A model generated the notes under the pieces. It had not been told where the DNA came from and searched no databases. It saw only the letters and a program-made list of their open reading frames with translations. This document shows positions 26,944 through 34,969 of a DNA stretch of 64,000 nt, piece after piece; the stretch's first letter is position 1; each line of letters starts with the position of its first letter. A program made the translations under genes and the position numbers. The stretch covers positions 280,471 to 344,470 of the forward strand of contig NZ_VSEY01000008.1 in assembly GCF_008086045.1 (NCBI RefSeq), read 5' to 3'. This DNA comes from Nonomuraea sp. PA05. Its GTDB lineage: Bacteria > Actinomycetota > Actinomycetes > Streptosporangiales > Streptosporangiaceae.

Positions 26944-28154
26944 CGCATCACCTCGTCATAGATTCGCTCGAACCGGGCGAGAGACGCCTGGTCGTCATGG
27001 GTGAGTGCCAGCTCCCTGCTGGCCTTGCCGAGGCGGGCGCGCAGCCCGTCGTCGGCGAGGACGGCGGTGAGGTGCCGGGCCAGCGCGACCACGTCGCCCG
27101 GCTGGTAGAGGTAGCCGTTGTCGTCCACGAGGTGCGGCAGCGCCATCGCGTCGGCGGCGACCACGGGCAGCCCCGAGGCCATGGCCTCCAGCGTGGCGAT
27201 GCTCTGGAGCTCGGCGACGCCGGGCATGGCGAACACGTCGGCGGCGGAGAAGGCCTGCGGCATGTTCTCGTCGGCGACGAAGCCGAGGAAGAACACCCGC
27301 TCGCTCACGCCGATGCGCCTGGCCAGCCGCTCCAGCTCCTCGCGCTGGTTGCCCTTGCCGACGAAGGCGACCTGGGCGTCGGTCTCGTTGAGCACCAGCG
27401 GCAGCGCGCGGATCACCTCGTCGAGGCGCTTCTCCTCGTCGAGGCGGCCGACGAACAGAATGGTGGGCCGGTCGGGCAGGTCGAACATCTTGCGCGCCCA
27501 CGCCTTGGGCTCGGCGTGCGGGTGGAACCTGGTCAGGTCGATGCCGCAGGAGACGGGCTCGACGCCGCGCCCGAAGCCCTGGTCGGACAGCAGCTTGGCG
27601 GCCAGCGGGGTGGGCGTGGTGATGTGGTCGGCCCGGCCGAAGACGCGGCTGAAGTCGCGCCAGGCCAGCCGGCCCGCCTTCTCGCGCAGCCGCGCGGGGA
27701 TGTGGGCGAACTGGAAGAGGTTGTCGGGCATGAAGTGGTTGGTGGCCACGATCGGCACGCCGGCCCGGCGGGCGGCGGCCATGGCGGCCCTGCCGACCAC
27801 GAAGTGCCCCTGGGTGTGCAGGACGTCGGGCTTGATGATGGAGACGAGCCGGTCGAGCCTGGTCGGCACGGTGACGCGCATGGTCGGGTGGACCAGCAGC
27901 GGCGCGGAGCGCAGCCGGTGCACGATCACGCCGTCGCACACGTCGGCGCTGGCCGGGCCCTGGTCGGACTGGCAGATGACGTGCACCTGGTTGCCGCGCG
28001 CGGCCAGGCCGGTGGCCAGGCGGTGGGTGAAGTAGGCGGCGCCGTTCACGTCGGGCGGGTAGGTGTCGGACGAGATCAGGATCCGGCGCGGGCGCTCGGG
28101 GGCGGGGGACAGCGTGCCGGTCAGGTCGGGGACGCTGTGCAGGGGCATGGCCAT
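26940..28154 (-). CDS. GT4 family glycosyltransferase
   Basis: The 404-aa protein has the two-domain GT-B fold of family GT4: a glycine-rich N-terminal loop (SSDTYPPDVNGAAYFTHRLA), a phosphate-binding region (FVGRLDEEKRLDEVI) and the ELQSIATLEAMASGLPVVA donor site. It probably transfers a sugar, possibly mannose, to a lipid or glycan in the cytoplasm. A GGAG site lies 9 bases before the ATG at 28154. An ATG two codons downstream is possible. Confidence 0.88.
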   Translation of the reverse strand: MAMPLHSVPDLTGTLSPAPERPRRILISSDTYPPDVNGAAYFTHRLATGLAARGNQVHVICQSDQGPASADVCDGVIVHRLRSAPLLVHPTMRVTVPTRLDRLVSIIKPDVLHTQGHFVVGRAAMAAARRAGVPIVATNHFMPDNLFQFAHIPARLREKAGRLAWRDFSRVFGRADHITTPTPLAAKLLSDQGFGRGVEPVSCGIDLTRFHPHAEPKAWARKMFDLPDRPTILFVGRLDEEKRLDEVIRALPLVLNETDAQVAFVGKGNQREELERLARRIGVSERVFFLGFVADENMPQAFSAADVFAMPGVAELQSIATLEAMASGLPVVAADAMALPHLVDDNGYLYQPGDVVALARHLTAVLADDGLRARLGKASRELALTHDDQASLARFERIYDEVMR

Positions 28155-28209
28155 CTGGATGAACTCCGGTTTCAGTGGTGGCTTGGGGAGAGCCGTGGAC
28201 GGGGGAACC

Positions 28210-29022
28210 TCATGCGGGCTCGCGATGGGCCTCCAGCGGGCTGGTCCGCGCCAGGGCGACGGTGCCCGCGGCGGTCAGCAGGGCCGCCAGGACCGGCAGG
28301 ATCCCGGTCGGCAGCGGCTCGCCGAGCAGCAGCGCGCCGAACGCCACCGCGGTCAGCGGGTCGGCGACCTGCAGCGAGGCGAAGGAGACGCCGAAGTGCC
28401 CGACGGCGTAGGCCCGCTGGAGCATCATCAGCGCCAGCAGCGCGGGGATCGGCAGCGCCAGCAGGTACCACCAGTTCCACGCGCCGTCCACCAGCACCCG
28501 CACGAGGGTGGCGGTGGCGCCGTACAGCACTCCCGAGCTGGTCGCGAGCAGCGCCGCCCGGCCCGCGGCCGAGGCCGCCCTGGAGCCGGCCCACAGCAGC
28601 ACGGCCGCGATCCCGGCCACGCCCAGCAGCGTCAGCACGCCGTCCGGGCCGAGGTAGGTGGGACCGTCGGACTCGGGGACCAGCAGCACCAGGCCGATCA
28701 GCCCCGCCGCCACCACCCCGGCCGCCGTCAGCTCCTTGCTCGACGGCCTGCGGCCGTGCAGCGTGGCGGCGATGGGCAGCGCGAACAGCAGGCTGGCCAC
28801 GCCCATCGGCTGCACGATCGTCAGCGGCCCGAGCCCGAGTGCGACGATGTGCAGGCCGCCACCCGCCAGGATGGCCACGCCGCCCAGCAGCCAGCGGGGC
28901 CTCCTGAGCAGGGCGAGCAGCCCAGGCTTCGCGGAGCCGACCGCCTCGAACTGCTGCAGCGCGGCCCCGAGCGCGAAGAACAGCGAACCGACCAGGGCGA
29001 TCACCGCGGCCAGCACAGTCAT
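28210..29022 (-). CDS. DMT superfamily (EamA-like) transporter
   Basis: The 270-aa protein has about nine to ten hydrophobic helices in two related halves, typical of DMT carriers (FALGAALQQFEAVG, ASLQVADPLTAVAFGALLLGE). It probably exports a small metabolite, and the substrate is unknown. The ATG at 29022 has AAAGGAG at ideal distance, so an upstream ATG at 29037 is rejected. A 55-base gap separates it from the glycosyltransferase gene. Confidence 0.82.
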   Translation of the reverse strand: MTVLAAVIALVGSLFFALGAALQQFEAVGSAKPGLLALLRRPRWLLGGVAILAGGGLHIVALGLGPLTIVQPMGVASLLFALPIAATLHGRRPSSKELTAAGVVAAGLIGLVLLVPESDGPTYLGPDGVLTLLGVAGIAAVLLWAGSRAASAAGRAALLATSSGVLYGATATLVRVLVDGAWNWWYLLALPIPALLALMMLQRAYAVGHFGVSFASLQVADPLTAVAFGALLLGEPLPTGILPVLAALLTAAGTVALARTSPLEAHREPA

Positions 29023-29058
29023 GCGCACTCCTTTCACACGGATGGTTGCCAGGCAGGG

Positions 29059-29676
29059 TCAAACGGACGTGTCCGCTGGAAGACGTTCCGGGGAAGCCTT
29101 GATGGCGCGACGCTTCCTGACCCAGCGCACGATCTCCACCACGGCGGTGACGGACAGCGCGATGCCCAGGCCGAGCAGCAGTCCCTTGATCGGGTCGTTC
29201 TCGAACGCCATCCCGCCGAAGAAGCCGATCAGCCCGGAGTAAACGGCCCACGAGCTGGTGGCGATCGCGTCGAAGAAGGTGAACGAGCGCAGCGGATGCC
29301 GTACCGCGCCCATGGTCAGCGTGGTCGCGGTGCGCCCGCCGGGGATGTACCTGGCCACGACCAGGACGAGCCCGCCTCGCTCCGCCAGCGCGCCGCGTGC
29401 CCAGACGAACGCCTTCTTGTCGCGCAGCCTGCGTGCCGACTTGCTGCCGATCAGGTAGGAGATGTGGTCACCGGCGAACGCGCCGAGCGCGGCCACCACG
29501 ATGACCAGCGCCAGGTTCGTCTCGCCGGTGGCGGCGAACACCCCCGCGGTGATCACGGACGTCTCGGCGGGCACGATGGGGAAGAACCCGTCGAGCAGCG
29601 CCAGGGCGAACAGCGCGACATACAACCACGGCGACGACATCACCTGTTCGACGAGGTCGAGTATGGCGTGCGACAT
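29059..29676 (-). CDS. DedA family membrane protein
   Basis: The 205-aa protein has the DedA/SNARE-associated pattern: FFPIVPAETSVITAG in the first membrane region and the conserved RYIPGGR motif. DedA proteins include polyprenyl-phosphate and phospholipid flippases that keep the envelope intact. The ATG has GGAG 8 bases upstream. The downstream DMT gene begins 36 bases after its stop, so they may share a transcript. Confidence 0.87.
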   Translation of the reverse strand: MSHAILDLVEQVMSSPWLYVALFALALLDGFFPIVPAETSVITAGVFAATGETNLALVIVVAALGAFAGDHISYLIGSKSARRLRDKKAFVWARGALAERGGLVLVVARYIPGGRTATTLTMGAVRHPLRSFTFFDAIATSSWAVYSGLIGFFGGMAFENDPIKGLLLGLGIALSVTAVVEIVRWVRKRRAIKASPERLPADTSV

Positions 29677-29851
29677 GAGCGTGTACTCCGATCGTTAGGG
29701 CACCCCCACAGCCTGCTGGCGTGGGACGTCCGGGGACATCGGGGATGCCCCCGGTCGAACGCGGCCCTTTCCCCGATACGGATCAGGGCCGATACCCCTT
29801 GAAGGTAGAAACCCCGCAGGTCACGGCACATCGGACGATCGGCACGCACTA

Positions 29852-29871
29852 CCCCCTACTTTCGTCGGGGG
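29852..29871. promoter_or_regulatory. imperfect palindrome, NarL-type operator candidate (distal)
   Basis: CCCCCTACTTTCGTCGGGGG has five outer G-C pairs and inner AC/GT pairs around TTTC. The core matches the second site at 29992, so both may bind one response regulator. Confidence 0.4.
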
Positions 29872-29991
29872 CCGGCGTGCGATCTCCGGATGACATCTAC
29901 GATCAAACCGGTTCGCGCAGGCGGAAGCAGGAGTGGAGATAGGCGCATTCGTGGTGGGGCTAGCCCTACCTGGGTGGTGGACGGCGCCCCA

Positions 29992-30009
29992 CCCTGACTT
30001 TCGTCAGGG
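29992..30009. promoter_or_regulatory. palindrome CCCTGAC-TTTC-GTCAGGG, NarL-type operator candidate
   Basis: The 7-bp arms are perfect around a 4-base centre, and the site ends 57 bases before the kinase start. TGAC-N4-GTCA palindromes are of the kind bound by NarL/LuxR-type response regulators, the usual partners of this kinase class. That assignment is inference. Confidence 0.5.
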
Positions 30010-30066
30010 GTGCCACCTGACGTCGGTCGGCAGCCGCATCCCCTGGCCGCCGATAACGTCGGTGCC

Positions 30067-31203
30067 GTGAAGCGTTTTCGCCGGGAGAACCGCCGCCAGG
30101 TGGTCTATGACGTGCTGCTCTTCGTCGCGCTCGGCGTGTGCGTCGCCGCCATGGGGCCCGACCCGTTCAAGGACCCCGCCGGGTTCGGCGCGGTGACCGT
30201 GCCGCGCTGGGGGCTGGCCGCGGTGGCCGTGCTCGTCGGCCGGCCCTACCCCCTGGCCGCGCTGGTGCTGCTGCTGCCGCTGGGGCCGTGGCGGTTCAGC
30301 GAGGGGTTCGCGACCGTGGACCTGAGCTGGCTGCTGCCCCGGCGGAACGTGAAGATCCTGCCGCTGCTGGCGACGTCGCCGTTCATCGCCTGGTACGCGT
30401 ACCTGACCGGGCGGCGGATGGCCAAGGGGTGGCCCGCGCTGCTGGCGTTCTGCGTCATCTCGCTGGTCGGCGTGGTGGTGGTGCTGAGCAAGGGCGGCGA
30501 TCTGGCCCTGTGGGTGTCCATGATCACCGCGGTGGCGGGCACCTACCTGGTGCCGTACCTGTTCGGGGTGCTGCGCCGCAAGCTGCTGCAGCAGCGGCGG
30601 CAGGCCAGACTGTCGGCCGAGGCGCAGGCCAGGATGCGCGAGCGGGCCAGGATCGCGCGGGAGATGCACGACTCGCTCGGCCACGACCTGGCGCTGATCG
30701 CGGTCAGGGCGGCGGGGCTGGAGCTGGCGCACGGGCTGGCCCCCGCCCAGGTCAAGGCGGCGGGGGAGCTGCGGCTCGCGGCGGCCGACGCGACCGAGCG
30801 GCTGCGCCAGATCATCGGGCTGCTGCGCGAGGACGGCGACGCGGCGCCGCTGTCCCCCGTGGGGGAGGACGTATCGGAGCTGGTGCGCAGGGCCGCCGAC
30901 TCCGGCATGTCGATCTCGCTCGACCTGGCTCCCGGGCCGGTGCCGGGGCTGGCCGGGGCCGTGGTGCAGGAGGGGCTGACCAACGCCGCCAAGCACGCGC
31001 CGGGGGCCGAGGTGTCGGTCTCGGTGGGGCCGCACGAGGTGCTCGTCCGCAACGGGCCGCCGCGTTCACGGCCCACCGCCAGGACGGGCGGGCTGGGGCT
31101 GGCGGGGCTGCGCGAGCGCGTACGGCTGGCGGGAGGAACGCTCAGCGCCGGGCCGGCGGGCGACGGCTTCGAGCTGGTCGTGTCGCTGCCCCGCGAGAAT
31201 TAG
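30067..31203 (+). CDS. NarL-type sensor histidine kinase (HisKA_3), orphan
   Basis: The 378-aa protein has about four to five N-terminal membrane segments without a large outer domain, a HisKA_3 dimerisation helix with REMHDSLGHDL (His201 is the phosphate acceptor) and a compact ATPase domain ending in GGLGLAGLRERVRLAGG. I chose the GTG at 30067, which places MKRFRREN at the start of the first helix. Such kinases are nearly always followed by a NarL-type response regulator gene, but here a convergent unrelated gene follows. Its partner must lie elsewhere. Confidence 0.85.
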   Translation: MKRFRRENRRQVVYDVLLFVALGVCVAAMGPDPFKDPAGFGAVTVPRWGLAAVAVLVGRPYPLAALVLLLPLGPWRFSEGFATVDLSWLLPRRNVKILPLLATSPFIAWYAYLTGRRMAKGWPALLAFCVISLVGVVVVLSKGGDLALWVSMITAVAGTYLVPYLFGVLRRKLLQQRRQARLSAEAQARMRERARIAREMHDSLGHDLALIAVRAAGLELAHGLAPAQVKAAGELRLAAADATERLRQIIGLLREDGDAAPLSPVGEDVSELVRRAADSGMSISLDLAPGPVPGLAGAVVQEGLTNAAKHAPGAEVSVSVGPHEVLVRNGPPRSRPTARTGGLGLAGLRERVRLAGGTLSAGPAGDGFELVVSLPREN

Positions 31204-31212
31204 CGGTGCGGT

Positions 31213-31854
31213 TCAGGCGTGGGAGACGTGCAGCCGGTGCAGCAGCCGCTTGAAGGCGATGACGGAGAACGTGATGGCCGTCCCGCTGATCACGGCCACC
31301 GCCGAGGTGCGCATGATCATGAACGCGCCGAGCGAGCCGCCGAGGTACTCGTAGACCGCCAGGAAGATGCTCAGCGTGGAGTTCATCAGCAGCACGAACG
31401 CCCACAGCAGGGTGATCCTGGCGAAGAACCTGCGCACCCGCTCGTGCTTGAGCACCGCCGACGGCAGGTGGATGTAGTCGAGCGTGAGCTTCTGCACCAG
31501 CGGCTTGTTGAGCCGCACGGAGGCGAGGAAGGCCATGCTGATGCAGATCGTGCCCATCTCGGGCTGGATGAAGAACCACATCCAGGTGCCGGTCCAGAAC
31601 GCCACGATCGCCCGGATGGTGATCGCGAACGCCGCCAGGTACATCGTGGCGGGCACCTTGACCCGCTTGACGAGCCGCCAGGCCACGCCCAGGTAGACCC
31701 AGGCGACCGTGAGGGCCAGCGCCCACTGGAAGCCGAGGGCGACCATGGCGAGGTAGAAGACGGCCAGGGGGGCGACCACGCCTTCGAGCAGCCGGGGAGC
31801 CGCCTGCCGGGCGAGCGCGGTGAGGCGTGGGAGGGTGACCGGTGGATGGTTCAA
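31213..31854 (-). CDS. VC0807-like membrane protein
   Basis: The 213-aa protein has about six hydrophobic helices and resembles the uncharacterised VC0807 family (DUF3159-like), visible in RLNKPLVQKL and RVRRFFARITLLWAFVLLMN. Function is unknown. I chose the TTG at 31854 because GGAG lies at a suitable distance upstream. The frame continues further upstream through Arg/Ser-rich sequence with no support. It is convergent with the kinase gene, with 9 bases between the stops. Confidence 0.72.
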   Translation of the reverse strand: MNHPPVTLPRLTALARQAAPRLLEGVVAPLAVFYLAMVALGFQWALALTVAWVYLGVAWRLVKRVKVPATMYLAAFAITIRAIVAFWTGTWMWFFIQPEMGTICISMAFLASVRLNKPLVQKLTLDYIHLPSAVLKHERVRRFFARITLLWAFVLLMNSTLSIFLAVYEYLGGSLGAFMIMRTSAVAVISGTAITFSVIAFKRLLHRLHVSHA

Positions 31855-32068
31855 GGCTGCTCCGCAGATAGGCCGACGATCGACGTCTACCCGGGCTTCG
31901 GGGGACCAGGCATTCCAGATGGCTCGCACGATGTCACCGATGCGGCCAGCACCGCCGCCCCGGGAAGCGCGCCGGTGGCTTACCGTACCTGAGGCGGAGT
32001 GATGGGACCGCCTCTTTTGACGCGTTCCATCTGTCTCCACGAAAACAGCGCAACCTTGAATGCGGCTT

Positions 32069-32725
32069 TCATCCGAGTGACGCTGTGGCGAGCTTCGCGC
32101 CAAACCCCAGGAAGACGGCCCCGACGCCGGAGGTGAGCCCGGCGCTGATCCTGCGGTGCCGGCGGAACTGCGCGGCCAGGAAAGTGCCGCAGAAAATCAG
32201 GCCGGTCAGGTAGAGGAAGCTGAAGAGCTGGATGACCGTGCCGAGGATGACGAACGACAGCGCGGGGCTGGCGTACGACGGGTCGACGAACTGCACGAAG
32301 AACGACAGGAAGAACAGGATGGCCTTCGGGTTCAGCAGGCTGATCGTCAGGGCCTTGCGGAACGGGCGCGTGCGGGCCTCCGTCTTGACGGCGGCCACGG
32401 GGGCGCCCTCCGCGCGGGCCGAGCGCCACGACCTCCACGCGCCGCGGATCATCTGGAAGCCGATCCACGCCAGGTAGCCGGCGCCGGCGTACTTGACGAT
32501 CGTGAACAGCAGCGGGTTGGCCCGCAGCAGCGAGGCGGCGCCGGCGGCGGTGAGGAACATCAGCACCGTGTCGCCGACAAAGACGCCCGCCGCGGCCCGG
32601 TATCCCTGCCGGACGCCGTGCTGGGCGGCGTAGGACAGGACGTACAGGGAGTTCGGGCCGGGCAGGAGGATGATCAGGAAGGCGCCGATGACGTAGGCCC
32701 AGAAATCCGTGATGCCGAAGAACAT
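32069..32725 (-). CDS. LysE/LeuE family amino-acid exporter
   Basis: The 218-aa protein has six hydrophobic helices and the LysE/RhtB hallmark LLPGPNSLYVLSYAAQHG near the start, closest in pattern to LeuE leucine exporters. It probably exports an amino acid. The promoter region upstream contains repeated GTGA/TCAC elements at 32754-32778. Confidence 0.85.
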   Translation of the reverse strand: MFFGITDFWAYVIGAFLIILLPGPNSLYVLSYAAQHGVRQGYRAAAGVFVGDTVLMFLTAAGAASLLRANPLLFTIVKYAGAGYLAWIGFQMIRGAWRSWRSARAEGAPVAAVKTEARTRPFRKALTISLLNPKAILFFLSFFVQFVDPSYASPALSFVILGTVIQLFSFLYLTGLIFCGTFLAAQFRRHRRISAGLTSGVGAVFLGFGAKLATASLG

Positions 32726-32753
32726 GATGCCGCTTGCTCCTGGGGAAGAACTG

Positions 32754-32778
32754 GTGACATATCACGTTATCTGGTGAT
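32754..32778 (-). promoter_or_regulatory. GTGA/TCAC repeat cluster upstream of the exporter gene
   Basis: GTGACATATCAC (32754-32765) is a palindrome, and ATCAC at 32761 pairs with GTGAT at 32774-32778, giving overlapping inverted repeats in an AT-rich stretch. It is a likely regulator site for the exporter gene. Confidence 0.4.
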
Positions 32779-33980
32779 TAGTGGTCGGGTGCGTACCAGA
32801 TGCCTCCGTACGACTGGCGGTGGTCGAGCGCCCGGTACGCCGCGTCCACCAGCGCCTGGCCCCGCGGGTTCACGCCGAGCCCCGCGCCCTGCTTGCTCAT
32901 CGTGTAGCCGAACGCCAGCCGCGCCGCCGGATCGCAGAACCCGATCGAGCCGCCCATCCCCACGTGCCCGAACGCGCTCTGCGACAGCAGCACGCCCTCG
33001 CTGTCGGGCTCGGGCAGGTGCCGGTTGTCCACCGACTTGACGAAGCCCAGCGCGAAGTGGGTCGGCGCGAGCAGCACCGCGTCGGCGCCCGCGGAGGCGG
33101 TCAGCGACATGAGCGCCAGGTGCTCCGCGCTCACCAGGTCGCCGCCGCCCAGAGACAGCGGCCGGTACAGGCCCGCCAGCCCCCGCGCGTTGGTGATCCC
33201 CCCGACGGCCCCGATCTCGGCGGCGTGCGCGGCCCTGCTGTCGGACTCGCCGGCGGCCATGTACCCGCCCTCGTGAGCCAGCACCGCCGCCTGCGCCGAC
33301 GCAGGATCGCCGAACGCCTTGAGGTAGAACGAGGCCGGCGCCTGCGGCGGATCGGCGGGCACGGTCGGCGCCACCCGCCCCTCCTGCTCCTCGGGCAGCC
33401 CCATCCAGAACTCCAGCCCGAGCGGCTCGGCCACCTCCTCGCGGAAGAACGTGCCGAGCGAACGCCCGCTCACCCTCCGCACCACCTCGCCCACCAGATA
33501 GCCGAACGTGAGCGCGTGGTAGCCGTGCCTGGTCCCCGGCTCCCAGAACGGCTCCTGCTCGGCCAGCCGCCCGGCCATCAGCTTCCAGTCGTAGAAGGCG
33601 CCGGGCGGCAACGGCTCACGCAGCGCGGGCAGGCCTGCCTGGTGGGAGAGCAGGTGCCGGACGAGGGTGCCGCCCTTGCCGCGCACGCCGTACTCGGGCC
33701 AGTAGCGGATCACCGGCGCGTCGAGGTCGAGGTCACCGCGCGAGGCGAGCACGTGGGCGCACAGCGCCGTCGCGCCCTTCGTGCACGACCACACGTGCCC
33801 GATCGTGTCGCTCGCCCAGGGACGGCCGGGCGCCGCCTGCCCGCCCCACAGGTCTACGGCCACGTCCCCGTCGACGATCACGCACACCGAGGCGCCCAGC
33901 TCGCCACGGTGTTCCAGGTTCGCCTCGAACTCCTCGCGCACCTGGGAGAACATGGGGTCACAAGTGCCATGCACGGTCAT
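32778..33980 (-). CDS. serine hydrolase (beta-lactamase class C/EstB-like)
   Basis: The 400-aa protein has the S-x-x-K motif SCTK (Ser65 and Lys68) and a tyrosine motif GYHALTFGYLVGEVV with Tyr154. These are the catalytic residues of EstB-type esterases and class C beta-lactamase relatives. No signal peptide is visible, so it is probably a cytoplasmic esterase and not a resistance enzyme. It stands alone on its strand. Confidence 0.86.
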   Translation of the reverse strand: MTVHGTCDPMFSQVREEFEANLEHRGELGASVCVIVDGDVAVDLWGGQAAPGRPWASDTIGHVWSCTKGATALCAHVLASRGDLDLDAPVIRYWPEYGVRGKGGTLVRHLLSHQAGLPALREPLPPGAFYDWKLMAGRLAEQEPFWEPGTRHGYHALTFGYLVGEVVRRVSGRSLGTFFREEVAEPLGLEFWMGLPEEQEGRVAPTVPADPPQAPASFYLKAFGDPASAQAAVLAHEGGYMAAGESDSRAAHAAEIGAVGGITNARGLAGLYRPLSLGGGDLVSAEHLALMSLTASAGADAVLLAPTHFALGFVKSVDNRHLPEPDSEGVLLSQSAFGHVGMGGSIGFCDPAARLAFGYTMSKQGAGLGVNPRGQALVDAAYRALDHRQSYGGIWYAPDH

Positions 33981-34071
33981 TTCCCGAATGCATCACGAAA
34001 CCCGGCACCTGTAAACCGATGACTTTCCGCCCTTGCGCTGGTCAGAAACGCAGACAAGGAAGGAGCACGAG

Positions 34072-34938
34072 ATGGATCTCGGAATCGCGCTTCCCGTGAC
34101 GGGCCCGCAGGCGAGCCCGGAGGAGCTGGTCCGCGTCGCCCAGACGGCCGAGCGGGCCGGGCTCGGCGCCGTGTGGGCCTACGAGCGCCTGCTGCGGCCC
34201 GCCGAGCCGTGGATGCTCGGCCTGGAGCAGGTCATCCCGCTGCCGGAGGAGAGCTCCTCGGTGTACGACCCGCTGGAGACGCTCGCCTACCTCGCGGCCA
34301 GGACCAGCACGATCCGCCTCGGCACCAACGTCGTGGACGCCCTGTTCCACCCGCCCGTCGTGCTCGCCAAGCGCCTGGCAACGCTCGACCGGCTCAGCGG
34401 CGGCCGCCTGTGGGCCGGGCTGGGGCAGGGCTGGATGAAGCAGGAGTTCGAGGGGGTGGGCGTGCCCGTCAAGCGGCGCGGGGCGGGCTTCGCGGAGCAC
34501 GTCGAGGCCATGCGCGCGTGCTGGGGCCCCGACCCGGTGAGCTTCTCCGGCCGCTTCTACACGATCCCGGAGTCGGGCATCGGCCCCAAGCCGGTGGGGC
34601 TGACCCTGCTCGGCGGCGCGGCGGCGCCGGCCGCGGTCGAGCGGGTGGCCGCCCTCGGCATGGGGCTGGCCACGGTGGTGTTCGACTGGGACCTGCTCGG
34701 GCAGGGCGTCGAGGCCTACCGCAAGGCCGGCGGGCAGGGCCCGCTGGTGATCCAGGTGAACGGCACGATCAGCGACAGGCCGCTGGACGAGCGCGGGCCG
34801 CTCACCGGCTCGGCGGAGCAGGTGGCGGAGGATCTGGCGCGGGCCAGGGCGCTGGGCGCCGACCACGTGTTGTGGCAGCCGATCGGCTTCGACGCGGACG
34901 GTCTGGTCGAGCGCATCGCGGAGATCATTACCTATTGA
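34072..34938 (+). CDS. LLM class (F420-dependent type) oxidoreductase
   Basis: The 288-aa protein is a luciferase-like TIM barrel with the actinobacterial F420-type pattern (LGTNVVDALFHPPVVLAKRL, GGRLWAGLGQGW). It probably uses coenzyme F420 for a hydride transfer. The substrate is unknown. The ATG at 34072 has AAGGAAGGAG at good distance. The promoter of the next gene overlaps its stop, so the two genes can be expressed separately. Confidence 0.87.
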   Translation: MDLGIALPVTGPQASPEELVRVAQTAERAGLGAVWAYERLLRPAEPWMLGLEQVIPLPEESSSVYDPLETLAYLAARTSTIRLGTNVVDALFHPPVVLAKRLATLDRLSGGRLWAGLGQGWMKQEFEGVGVPVKRRGAGFAEHVEAMRACWGPDPVSFSGRFYTIPESGIGPKPVGLTLLGGAAAPAAVERVAALGMGLATVVFDWDLLGQGVEAYRKAGGQGPLVIQVNGTISDRPLDERGPLTGSAEQVAEDLARARALGADHVLWQPIGFDADGLVERIAEIITY

Positions 34939-34962
34939 CCGTGTAGGGAATCGGTCTATATC
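34935..34962 (+). promoter_or_regulatory. promoter for the SBP56-like gene
   Basis: TTGACC (34935-34940) and TATATC (34957-34962) are 16 bases apart. The predicted start is within a few bases of the ATG at 34970, so the mRNA would have almost no leader. A GGAGAG just before the ATG may be coincidental. Confidence 0.5.
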
Positions 34963-34969
34963 TGGAGAG

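Larger units (their letters stand above)
29677..30066. other. 390-bp regulatory region without a gene
   Basis: This divergent region lies between the DedA gene and the histidine kinase gene. It holds two palindromes centred on ACTTTCGT at 29852-29871 and 29992-30009, and a small GGGCTAGCCC palindrome near 29957. A 73-codon frame at 29721-29942 has no ribosome site or recognisable product and is not accepted as a gene. Confidence 0.6.

Noticed and set aside
29721..29942. 73-codon frame in the DedA/kinase intergenic region
   Set aside because: There is no ribosome site and no recognisable product, and it spans one of the ACTTTCGT palindromes.
32778..33980. Beta-lactam resistance enzyme
   Set aside because: There is no export signal, and the motif context matches EstB-type esterases.
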